Positions 36,387-46,939 of a stretch of DNA of 64,000 nucleotides are shown one piece after another (the first letter of the stretch is position 1; every line of letters begins with the position of its first letter). This stretch comes from Welwitschia mirabilis. Lineage: Eukaryota > Gnetophyta > Gnetopsida > Welwitschiales. The DNA is taken from assembly GCA_051453625.1 (NCBI GenBank), contig JBOZIK010000001.1, positions 244,453,472-244,517,471 on the forward strand. The letters run 5' to 3'. The translations under genes were made by a program, and so were the position numbers. The notes beneath the pieces are model-generated. The model ran no database searches. It was not told the DNA's origin and saw nothing but the letters and a program-made list of their open reading frames with translations.

Positions 36387-38468
36387 AAAGTAAAGAGCCA
36401 AATGTAGATCTATATTTTATGCCATCAAAGTTTGGACTATAACTTCTTTACTGGTCCTCAAATTAGCAGACATAGGTACATTACTAGATTTGCAACTTTG
36501 CATGTTCATTTTTTTAAGTAATTTACAAGCATAGTTATATGGGACAATGTGGTAAAATGTTTACCTTGATGGACTTCAATTCCTAAAAATTAATTTAACA
36601 AACCTATATTAGTCATTTCAAATTTAGAATTTATGGCTTTCTTAAATAGAGCAATCAATTGATTAAAATAACAGTAAAATATCATGTCATCGACATAAAA
36701 TAAAAGCAATAATAAATCACTCCCTTTTTCTAGTCTTTATAAGGTTCCTTCTGACAAATATTTTTGAAATCCATTTTTCAATAGATATGCATCTAAATAT
36801 TCATATCAAGATTATGGTGCCTATTTTAAATCCTATAAAGCCTTTTTCAATCAAAAAAATAATTTTCTTTACCTTTGATGTTAAATCTAGGAGGTTTTTT
36901 CACATATACTTCTTGCTATAGGTAACCATTTAAAAATGCTGATTTAACATCCATTTGCCATAATTGCCCCTTCTGTTGTGCTACAACTGCAATGAAAATT
37001 CTAACTATTTCCATTCTAGCAATAGGTAAAAATTTCTCAAGAAATTAATTCCTTATTATTTATTATAACCCAAAATAACCAATCTAGCTTTATACTTACT
37101 CAAAGATTCATCTACATTTGTTTTCATTTTAAAAATCCATTTTAAACCAATTACATTTTATCTAGTGATAGTTCAGAAAGTTCACAAGTCAGATTCTTCT
37201 CAATCATTAATAATTCTTGCTTCATCGCATTAATTCAATTTTCATTTATAGCTGCTTCTCTATAATTTCTTGGTTTAACTTCGAAAAAAAAAAAAGGTAG
37301 TTTTCCTTCTTTTTCTTGATAAGATATTGTTTAGATTAACTCGTGAAAAAATTTAACTGATTTTACCTTTATTACCTTNNNNNNNNNNNNNNNNNNNNNN
37401 NNNNNNNNNNNNNNNNNNNNNNNNNNNNNNNNNNNNNNNNNNNNNNNNNNNNNNNNNNNNNNNNNNNNNNNNNNNNNNAAAGTAAAGAGCCAACTGTAAA
37501 TCTATATTTTATGCCATCAAAGTTTAGACTATCAACTTATTTACTGGTCCTCAAATTAACAGACATAGGCACATTACTAGATTTGCAACTTTTCATGTTC
37601 ATTTTTTTTAGTAATTTACTATCATAGTTATATTGAGACAATGTGGTAAAATGTTTACCGTGATGGACTTCAATTCTCAAAAAGTAATTTAACAAACCTA
37701 TATTAGTCATTTCAAATTCAGACTTTATTGTTTTCTTAAATAAAGCAATCAAGTGATTAGAATAATAGTAAAATATCATGTCATTGACATAAAATAAAAG
37801 TAATAATAAATCACTCCCTTTTTCTAGTCTTTATAAGGTTACTTCTGACAAACATTTCTGAAATCCATTTTTCAATAGATATGCATCTAAATGTTCATAC
37901 CAAGATCGTGGTGCCTATTTTAAATCATATAAATCCTTTTTCAATCAAAAAATATAATTTTCTTTACCTTTGATTTTAAATCTAGGAGGTTGTCTCACAT
38001 ATACTTCTTGCTACAAGTAACCATTCAAAAATGCTGATTTAACATCCATTTACCATAATCGCCCCTTCTATTGTGCTACAACTACAATGAAAATTCTAAC
38101 TATTTCCATTCTAGAAATAGGTAAAAATTTCTCAATAAATTAATTCCTTCTTATTTATTATAACCCAAAATAACCAATCTAGATTTATACTTACTCAAAT
38201 ATTCATCTACATTTGTTTTGATTTTAAAAATCCATTTTAAACCAATTACAATTTTATCTAGTGATAGTTCAAAAAGTTCACAAGTTAGATTCTTCTTAAT
38301 CATTAATAATTCTTGCTTCATCGCATTAATTTAATTTTCATTTATAGCTGCTTCTTTATAATTTCTTGGTTTGACTTTAGGAAAAAAAAGTAGTTTGCCT
38401 TCTTTTTCTTAATAAGATATTGTTTAGATTAACTCGTGAAAAAACTTGACTACTTTTACCTTTGTTAC
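36387..38468 (-). pseudogene. Copia element 2 reverse transcriptase, printed twice
   Basis: Most of the RT domain appears in two collinear copies, 36387-37378 and 37479-38468, on either side of 100 N. Landmarks are 'AMKQELLMI' near 38,310, 'LKWIFKIKTNVD' near 38,210, and the active site. The latter reads YVDD in the left copy (36686-36697) but YVND in the right (37780-37791), a single G-to-A change at a CpG. 37537-37779 is the longest open piece (80 codons, 'FEMTNIGLLNYFLRIEV', family 'FEMxDLGxLxYFLGIEV'). The pair probably represents two haplotypes. Confidence 0.88.
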
Positions 38469-38501
38469 TTGAATAGCAGGATTTGAATCATGCACCAGTA
38501 G

Positions 38502-39500
38502 TTATTGATTGTCAATTCCATTATCTTTTTCAAAAGTTTTTGATTCATCATGTTGAGGCTCAGTATCATGAGAAACATCATCAAAATCTATAGATTTTGC
38601 ATGTCTAGCTTGTTCTCTTACAAAATCAATAAATTCATTTTCATAAAATGTTATACTACTAAACACAACCATGTTTTTGTCAGTCAAATCATAACATCTA
38701 TAAGCTTTGTGAATTAAAGAATATCCAAGAAAAATTCACTTTCTTTCTCTAGCTTTGAATTTTCCAAAATTCATCCCTTTGTTTTAAAGCATAACAAATA
38801 CATTCAAATGCTCTTAAATGAGATATATTTGGAGAATGAACATACCATTTTTCACAAGGTGTAATAGAGGTTTTCTCCTTGTAGAACATCTATTCTGAAT
38901 GTAATTTGCAGCATAAATTACATCTGTCCAAAAGTTCTCTTCCAAAGCTACATGTAACAATATTGTATGAGCCATTATTATTGAGGTTTAAGTTTTACAT
39001 TCTATGACTCTATTTTCAACGTGGAGTGAAAGAAACTATGAACTGATATGGATTCCTTCCTTATCACAAATTTCTTGTAAATATTTTGAAATCATCACCA
39101 TTATCTAATCAAATTACCTGAACACAACCCATTTCTTTATTGTTACCCTTGTTTAAAAAAGTCTTAAAACAATCAGTAGTTTCATATTTGTATTTTTTAA
39201 GATAAATCCAAGTAAATTGACTAAAATCATCAATGAGAATCAACATGTATAAATTACTATTTAAACTTGGTGTTCACATTTTTTCATATAAATCAATATG
39301 AACTAATTGTAAAGGTTTTTAGCTCATATATTACTTTAAAGGATGTTTTGCAGTTACAATTTTTATTTTTGAGCAACTTTCATAATGTAAATCATCAAGA
39401 AAAGAATGCTGATCAATACCTCTCACTGATGCATTTTGTGTTATTTCATAAATTCTCCTTGGATCTAAATGCCCCAATCTATTATGCCATAATTGTGCCT
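38502..39500 (-). pseudogene. Copia element 2 integrase and linker
   Basis: The pre-integrase 'LWHNRLGHLDPRRI' is near 39,440-39,490. The core shows 'LVHIDLYEKM' (39,290-39,330), 'LILIDDFSQFTWIY' (39,190-39,240) and 'LDNGDDF' (39,090-39,115), where the family has D-N-G-x-E-F; the catalytic glutamate is replaced by aspartate. Frames are shifted between pieces. The open stretch 38502-38687 (61 codons, acidic) is the variable linker between integrase and RT. Confidence 0.85.
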
Positions 39501-39689
39501 TTTTAGCATTTGTAATAAAACTTACTTCTTATTCCTACAAATCTATGCAATACAAATTTCTAGAATCCTTTACATTGTCTTTTATTATGTCCCTTTTTAC
39601 ATTCATTACCAAACATTTATCATTTCTAAAATACAACTGATAGCCTTTTCTAGTAAGTTGGGAAACACTCATAAGATTATATTACAATT

Positions 39690-39960
39690 TTGGAACATAT
39701 AATACACCTCTAATTTTAGTGTAGTTACCTATCTTTATTACAATCTGTATTATGTCTTCTCCTTCAATTTATGTAATATTATTGCTTCTAAAACTAACTT
39801 CACCTTATTCCTGCTTGTTTATCTCACAAAAGAAATTCAGATTTCTAGACATATGCTATGTATAACCACTATCAATGCACCATTCATTTTTTCTATTTAT
39901 AAAATTCTCATGTATAGCCATACAATTTTCAACAAATTTAATAAATTATTCTTCTTCAGT
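39690..39960 (-). pseudogene. Copia element 2 protease
   Basis: 'WCIDSGYT' at 39859-39882 keeps the catalytic D-S-G (39865-39873), but the next family residue, Ala, is Tyr, and a stop follows where Ser-His would continue. 'HMSRN' is in frame just after. 'GVLYVPKL-YNLMSVSQL' lies near 39,640-39,710, the usual end of the protease region. Confidence 0.8.
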
Positions 39961-40085
39961 CTTCTTATCATCTTGTGATTCTTCANNNNNNNNNNNNNNN
40001 NNNNNNNNNNNNNNNNNNNNNNNNNNNNNNNNNNNNNNNNNNNNNNNNNNNNNNNNNNNNNNNNNNNNNNNNNNNNNNNNNNNNN

Positions 40086-40270
40086 TCTTGTGATTCTTCA
40101 ACTTTATTAGCATAGAAAGCATTTTGTTTATATCAACAAAATCTTTGAGTATGTCCATACCTTTCACATTTGTAGCATTGAATAATGTTGAAACGACCTC
40201 CATGCTTGTAAGATCCTCGACCGCTAAAATTACCTCTTGAATTGTTTGGTTGTCCTCTTTGATTGAATTG
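40086..40270 (-). pseudogene. Copia element 2 gag C-terminus with intact zinc knuckle
   Basis: The minus strand encodes 'CYKCERYGHTQRFC' at about 40,130-40,171, an exact C-x2-C-x4-H-x4-C nucleic-acid-binding knuckle with all four ligands intact. It is preceded by a Gly/Arg/Asn-rich segment ('NSRGNFSGRGSYKHGG'). A 15-bp sequence (39971-39985) recurs at 40086-40100 around 100 N, so the junction to the protease is an assembly overlap. Confidence 0.85.
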
Positions 40271-40306
40271 CTTCTTTTCGCCTATATTTTTGCTATTATT
40301 TGCAAA

Positions 40307-41057
40307 CTACATAGCTGTTCTTCCTCTGCCTCTATCTTGTGGTGAAAATCTTTCATGACCTCTATGAAATCCTCTCCCTCTACCTTTTGCAATAAGATCC
40401 TCTTCTATAGTGATCAATGCTTCTCTTATGTTGCCTTTAGAATGTGAGCTCAAATCAAATGCAATATCATATGATTCTAAATTGGGTTCTAATTCTTGCA
40501 AATTCATATTTTTACTTCTACCACTTTCAACAAACATCATTACAATATTTTTAAATGGAGAAGAAATCATTCGTATTACCTTTACTATAATCTCGCTTTC
40601 TTTTATTTCTTTACTTGCAATATCTAATTTCTCCCAAATTCCCTAGACTCTTTCAAAGTAATTTTTTAAAGATTCATCTTCATTCATGTATAGATTTTTC
40701 ATATTCATATTGAAGTGAAAATAAGACAACTGACTTTGTACGAGAATCACCTTCATACCTTAGTAATAGTGCATGCAATATTTCCTTTGCTAAAACCTCT
40801 TTGGTAGCAATATTTATAGCTTTTATGCATTCTTTTAATCTAGTGGTAATAATAATAATGATTGTTAGATCTAGGTTTGAATCAATCCCAAACTGCTTTC
40901 TCTGTTTATTTGTAGCTACTTGTGATAAATGAATTACACCATTTGTAACAATAGTCCAATCCTTTTCTTTTCTTAAATAAAGTTTCATTCTAAATTTCTG
41001 TGATTTAAAATTTATAACATTAAATTTGGAAATAAAATTAGCTATATCTTTTAACAT
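40307..41057 (-). pseudogene. Copia element 2 gag
   Basis: The start is the ATG at 41057, only about 22 bases after the PBS. 40680-41057 (125 codons open) contains 'FRMKLYLRKEKDWTIV' and 'TTRLKECIKAINIATKEVL...ALLLRYEGDS', the gag polyprotein signature (family W-x-x-(K/R)-M-x-x-x-L ... A-x-x-A-W-x-x-L). A frame change leads to 40307-40570 (87 codons), which ends in an 'AKGRGRGFHRGHERFS' Arg/Gly-rich tail before the zinc knuckle. Confidence 0.85.
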
Positions 41058-41079
41058 TTCTTTTTTAAAAAAAAATCTT

Positions 41080-41091
41080 GCTTTAATACCA
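41080..41091 (-). other. Primer-binding site of copia element 2
   Basis: The minus strand reads TGGTATTAAAGC, matching the initiator tRNA-Met site TGGTATCAGAGC at 10 of 12 positions; both mismatches are transitions. It is separated from the LTR end (41095) by three bases. Confidence 0.9.
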
Positions 41092-41094
41092 CTT

Positions 41095-42278
41095 TGAGGA
41101 AATTATTGTGGACTAAGAATCAATACTAATCATTTGATTAGTACATAAATGTCAAAAATTTAATGCCATAAATACCTTGATTTCCTTAGCCAAATTTGAG
41201 CCTTTGTAGTAAATCAATTATAACATTAAATTCATATTAAGTACCAAATACACCTTTGTTGTTTTATTTGCTATTAGGTGAAACACCATATGAAGAGACA
41301 TGAAACAATATGATAATTTAATGGAAGTTTTATTAATAAAGCACAGATTGATATGCTGGTTCAATTTCACAATCTTGCAAAAGCTGTTCTATTTTCATCA
41401 TATCCCATGTTTCAAACACAGCCCAATACACACAAAAATATAAGTAATTTCACAAGTTGTTCACAGATGAGGGGAGGCATTCACAGATAACAATGCAAAA
41501 TACTTATATCAAAATAGTATAACAAATACTTGATAGGCATATCAAATGCTAAATTCAAATCTACTATAAACTCTATTGGTGCAGGCCCAAGATGTTAAAG
41601 AAAAATTAGCAAATGAATAATACAATGTTACCACTTCAAATATGTATAGTCAAGTAAAGAATCAAAAAACCTTACAGTAACACTTAGTTCTTGAGCAAAC
41701 TCATAAATCTCCATCAAGCTATTACAACCTCATCAATACCAAACCGTTCTTTAATTCTTCATGTAGAAAACTAGCTACATGACTAATATAGAAAAAGGAG
41801 ACATAACAAATACACAGTGTTTGATAAATGCACAAATAGTATTTTTTATATGCTTGCTCATTTAGCAATAAGAGGGGATTAATGAAATGCATATGACATT
41901 TTTGATACCCATGCTACCAAAATTTACAACCTTAGGGTTTAAATACAATAAACTATCCTTACAATAACATATAGAACAAGGAAGGATCTTACAAATTTAA
42001 GGATTAGACAAAACATTCTTAAATAAAATTATTTAAGAAAAGAAATTTAAGATGTGGAGTTTTTTGTGATGTTAATCTCACACTAAAAAAAAAAACCACA
42101 TGATATGGCGGTTCATTTCCAGCAAAGCACTTAGTCAAACATTCAATCCATAAAATTTGCATAGATGGTGCTAAGAAAAATCTATCTTTAAACTAGAGTT
42201 GTCCTTAGTTCTTACTAAAACTTTAAAGCTAATGGAGTAAACACAATGTCACACATTAACCAAGATTAATATGTAATA
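41095..42278 (-). mobile_element. 5' LTR of copia element 2
   Basis: 1,184 bp with no gap. In element orientation it ends TTTCCTCA just before the PBS; its start has decayed from TG to TA. It aligns with 33935-35671. A TATTTAA-type TATA candidate lies near 41,936-41,945 on the minus strand. Confidence 0.9.
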
Positions 42279-43200
42279 ATTTCCACATCTAAAAGAGGTA
42301 TCAAAGAAATTCTTCATACTTTATATGAACTTTGCACTGGTTTAGACTTTAGAATAAATGTTCACAAAAAGACAAATTCATATGTTATAGGAGTGGAAGC
42401 AAAGACTACAAATCTATTCTTTATCATAAAACAATACAGTCTATTCCTTTTTAAATACTTGGATTTTTAATGCTCCAGAAATTTTAAATGAGATCAATGC
42501 ATGTACGAAAGAATTGTAGATACTACAAAGGCTATTTACTCCTTAATCAATAGATGTAAAAAATTAAGAATTTAGTCTTGGAAAGTTCATAGGAAACTCT
42601 TTGAAATAATTTTTATTCTAATTCATCTCTATGAATTACTAGAATTGGGGCTAGGTGTTTGGATAATTTATGAAAACAAATTAAGAATGCACCAAAGCAA
42701 TTCATTTCATTGAAATTTCAAGTAAATTCCTAATCACGGTATGAAATGTTAGTATATAAAGCTAATATGTTACCTTTGAAAGATTTTGTTAATTTTTGAC
42801 TTATGTTCAAAGGTTTTAAAATTTTTAAGAAATTAAATTTGCAAAGGTAATGTTATATGCATTTTATAATAAATAATATTTATTTGAAGGGACAAAGATA
42901 GTTAGCCAAATGGAATGTAGAGTTTATTATTTTTGAAAATAATGTAAGCTAAATTTGAAAGGCAATTTAGCAAAAGGGATTGCAAAACTATCCTCTAACT
43001 TAAATCGAAAGATAACATCATATTTGGATAAGATAAGATGAGGGAATTATGTTAAAGAATTCTTTAATTTGAATGTTACAATTCTAGTTAAAATTAGAGA
43101 GTTAATTAATAGGGTAAGAATGAACAATTATCATTTTTAAAGTTAAATAGTAAGATGGAAAAATATTCTAAAGAAGTAATGAACATGTAGGTGATGCTCA
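42279..43200 (+). mobile_element. RTE-type LINE, 3' segment
   Basis: This continues the RT frame broken at 33,934, in the same codon phase. It shows 'ILHTLYELCTGLDFRIN' and 'HKKTNSYVIG' (42,310-42,400; family 'L...C...GL.(I/V)N..KT'), then 'FKYLDF' (42,453-42,470) and 'TTKAIYSLINRCKKLRI' (42,515-42,565), typical of RTE-type thumb regions. 'RYEML' and 'FWL'-like remnants follow. Stops accumulate after 42,570. The end near 43.2 kb is approximate. Confidence 0.75.
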
Positions 43201-43399
43201 ATTGAAATAATTAAGAAAAAAATATGTTTTTCTTTAGTGCTTTTAAACTTCTTTATTAAGAGTAAAAAGTAATGTAACTATAGAGACTTTAGGTGCTTTG
43301 TTTTAGCTACCTTTACTTTGTCTTAATCATTATTTTAAAGCTATATTCAAATTATTTTAACTTATAATTTCTCCCTCATAGATCCTATGGGTATTTATG

Positions 43400-46300
43400 G
43401 ATATAATAAATAATTTCTATTTCCATTAATTTTACTTAGAGTGTATTCCCTGTCATAAGAAAATGAAATATTTTTTAAACTCATTGTATTAAATTATTTT
43501 AAAGTTTTTTAATCTTATTTTGACTAGTGATGATTTTAATGCTATCATCATGAACATAAAAAAGGAGGTGGAAATTTTTGGTTTTCTAATAAAACAAAAA
43601 TTTTTAGAAGATTTATAGATGTTTATGATTTGATAGAAATTCCAATGAAAAATTATGCCTAACTATACTTTGAATAATAGAAAATTTTATTTAAATTTAA
43701 TTTTTAAAATGTTGGACAAGATATTTCTAGGATTTTGGATTTTCAAGATTCTATAAATCAAATTATTACTAATATTGGCTTAGATCATTGCCTATTTTTT
43801 ATTTAAGCTCTTGCTAATCAAAATAGATTCTAATATTTTAGGTGAATGAATGATGCATTATAATTTTCTAGTATAAAAGAACAAAGTTAAGAATGATGAG
43901 AGATTAAAGCTAATGGCTCAAAGAAATCCTAATTATAGTTGAAGTTAATCCATCAAATTTATCAACTTCAAGAATAGATTCATAAAGACAAATGGATAGA
44001 TGATTTAGATAATAAAAAAAGAAAATTGCTTTAGAATTTTTATCTTTTACAAAAATGGAGGTGACCATCAAAGAAGGTAATGCAAGTTCTAAATTTTTTC
44101 ATAATTATGCTAGAAACTGATTTTAAAAAAAGAAAAAAAACTTTAGTATAATTCCTTATTTAAAAGATGATGAAAATTAACATATTTATAATACTAATAA
44201 TACAGGGAAATTTACTATAGATTATTACAAGAATTTATTAGTGAATTATAAATAAATAAATATGAATAAAATTAATACGGTATTTTCCCCTAATAAATAG
44301 ACATTTAGAAGATGTCTAATTGTAGTTTATTAAAACAGAAAAAAACTAGTATGAAAGAGATAAAGATAGATTTATTTAAAATAAAACCTAATAAGTCTTC
44401 AAGTATATTTTAGTTGTCTTTTTGAAGTTTAGAATTTGAAAGAAATTTTAAAGGATAATTCTTCTACTAAAATAACTTTAATTTACAATAAAATAAAGAC
44501 TAATAATATATGAAAGTTTAAACCAATAAGATTACATAATGTTATTTATTAAAGAAAGGTAAAATTATCTTACTGAAAGGTGGAAAATTATTTTACTAGA
44601 TTTAATTGCATATCTACAAGAAGGATTTGTAAAAATAAGATAGATTAAGTTATTTTGGTTAATGAGATCTTCTACAATACTATTAATGTGGCATTCAAAT
44701 TAGATATAAGCAAAGCTTACAATAGAGTAAATTAGTATTTTCTTAGAGTAGTAATTAAAATATTTCATTTGTCTAAATGATGATAGAGGCTATTAAAATC
44801 TTGTTGTACTTCTTTATATCTTGTTATTATCTTAAATGATCATTTTCATGCATATCTTTATAATAGAAATGAAATTAGGTAAGAAGATAGCTCTTTACCA
44901 TTTCTTTTTCTTTAGCTATTAAAATTTTTAGGAGTAATGATTAGTAAGGCTCAAAAAGATAGTTTGTTACCATTTCTTTTTTTTTATCTATTAAAATTTT
45001 TAAAAGTAATGATTAATAAGGCTCAAAAAGATAACTCCTTAATAGGCATTGAAAGTATCAAAGATATTTCTAATTTAACTCAAGTTTAATATGTGAATGA
45101 TACTTTTGTATTTTATACGAGGAAAATAAAGAATTTTAAGAAAAAACCAAGATATTTTGGAAATATTTTTTAAAACTTATATTTAAGTATTAATCTATAA
45201 AAATTTGTAGCTTATACTTTTAACATGAATTATAAATAGATTTATGAAATGCAACTATTTCTAAATTATGCAGTTCATAGCTTATTTGAAAAGTATTTAA
45301 GTATCTCTCTTTTTATAAGAAAACTAAAGAGAAAATAATGAAGTAAAGTATTTAATAAGATGGTAAGAAGATTACTAGAATGAAAAGGTCAGTTTATTTC
45401 TTTAGTAAGATGAACTTAAATCATCCTAAGTTATTATTTAATCCTTATCAATTTATTTAATGTTTTCTCTTTAGACTATAAAATAAGTCATGGAACATAT
45501 ACAAGAGCTAGGAAAAAAAAAAAATTTAACGGGAAAGCATTACTAGTAAGAAGCATACTCATTTAAGAAATTAGAATTTCATAATTATGGGATGAAGATT
45601 GTTTTGGTTTAGAATGAAGGGAAAAAATTCATGAGTTAAATATTTTCCTCTTAGCTGAAATAATTTGAGAATTACATAAAAAGAATGAAAAATGGATTCA
45701 AACATTAAAAGCTAAATAGTTAAATGATGTTAGAAAAAATTTTGAAGGTCCACATATTAGTGGAGGCTTTATAATTTGAAATGATTTGTAAAATTAAGAG
45801 ATTAGTTAAATAGTTACATTCATTAGATATTACAAATTAAAAATTTTAAGGTAAAGATAGCTTTAAATCTTTAAAGCTTATAATACTCTTAAAATTTATC
45901 ATCTATATAAGGAATTAATTAAATAAACAAAAATTAAAATTATCTCAACTATACAATTTCTTTCTTTAGCATGTTCAGATAAATTATCCATTTTAGATAA
46001 TCTTTGAAACATGTGGTTGACCACTTAAAAATTGATGCTACTTTTCCAAAATCAAGAAGTCCTTTAGAAACTATTTTCTTCATTGTAAGAAGACAAGAAA
46101 TGATTTGGGATCTCATTTTTTTCCATGACAAAGCATTATATTATTCTTGCAAATAATGTTGAACACTTAGCTAAATAAGAGCCCTAGACACAAGACTATC
46201 TTGCATCTAATATAGCTCCTGTTATACATGGCAAACACTCTTATTGTTAGTAATGCACCACAAGTCATAGAATTAGATTTTTAACTTATCATAAAAAAAA
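43400..46300 (+). mobile_element. L1-type LINE
   Basis: Endonuclease motifs come first: 'DDFNAII' near 43,529 (family GDFN) and 'LDHCLFFI' near 43,779-43,803 (family SDHxPI). RT follows with 'LDISKAYNRVN' near 44,697-44,735, 'SLPFLFL' near 44,890, and 'YVNDTFVFYT' at 45,090-45,120 (family (F/Y)ADDT). 'EKYLSISLFI' (about 45,290-45,320) and 'KGQFISLV' mark the post-RT region. A short A-run at about 46,291-46,300 may be the tail. ORF1 is absent. Many stops are present. Confidence 0.8.
44886..45029 (+). repeat. 72-bp tandem duplication inside the L1 RT
   Basis: 44886-44957 and 44958-45029 are two head-to-tail 72-bp copies differing at several bases ('..taccatttcttttt..tattaaaattttta..gtaatgatta'). 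72 is a multiple of three, so the duplication adds 24 codons without shifting the frame, just ahead of the active-site motif. Confidence 0.85.
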
Positions 46301-46939
46301 AGGAATTTTTTCATCAAATTCAATTTTCATTTTTAATACTAATTTGATCATTTAACTAATCATCTTTTACATCTCTTAAGTACAGTTACTATTAAGTATA
46401 GTTGGCTAATCCACTAGATTTTATGTAATTTATACATTTATTTAAAAATCTTAAGTCACTACATGAGTAGTATCTTAGGCTCATGAAACTTGGTTTCTTT
46501 ATTTTAAAAATGTTTTTATTTATTTTATATAAAATAAACACATTAGATAGTTAATTCATGGATATGTCTAAAATTGATGGCAATGTATATCCATAATACT
46601 ATAACATAATATTAAATTTTAAACATATTTTATTATGAAAAGACAAAAGAAAATTATATAAGAGAGAACTACAATAACTAAATCATAACAAAAAAGATTA
46701 CCAATTAAACGAACTTAGAATTATCAAAATATATTAAAATGCATAAGGATACTACAATAATGATTTTAGTAGTGAAGAATCTTTGTAAGTACTTAAATGT
46801 GTAGTATCTTTATTGTGACAACATGGGGTTGGTTATGAAATATAATAAACAAAATATTTTTCTAGGTACTATAAGAACTTTATATAGTTTGTTTTTAATA
46901 GAGAAAGTATGGCACTTAAATATAAAAAATGATAATTTT
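46301..46939. other. AT-rich DNA, nothing recognised
   Basis: No coding motif or element end can be supported between the L1-type LINE and the higher-order repeat. Confidence 0.45.

Larger units (their letters stand above)
33935..42278 (-). mobile_element. Complete Ty1/copia retrotransposon (copia element 2)
   Basis: All parts are present on the minus strand: 5' LTR (41095-42278), PBS, gag, CCHC knuckle, protease, integrase, RT, RNase H, polypurine tract and 3' LTR (33935-35671), with ATTTC repeats at both flanks. The integrase-before-RT order defines copia. As printed it is 8,344 bp; removing the three gap-associated duplications (554, 1,092 and 115 bp) leaves about 6,583 bp. Reading frames are broken throughout, so it cannot move by itself. 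It is inserted in the RT gene of an RTE-type LINE. Lineage within copia is not decided. Confidence 0.93.

Noticed and set aside
36387-38468. Tandem duplication of the copia RT domain as a biological event
   Set aside because: The breakpoints coincide with a 100-N gap, as at 13 other gaps, and the LTR length test in the same element supports an artefact.
45949-46131. 60-codon minus-strand frame
   Set aside because: Antisense to the C-terminal region of the L1 LINE.
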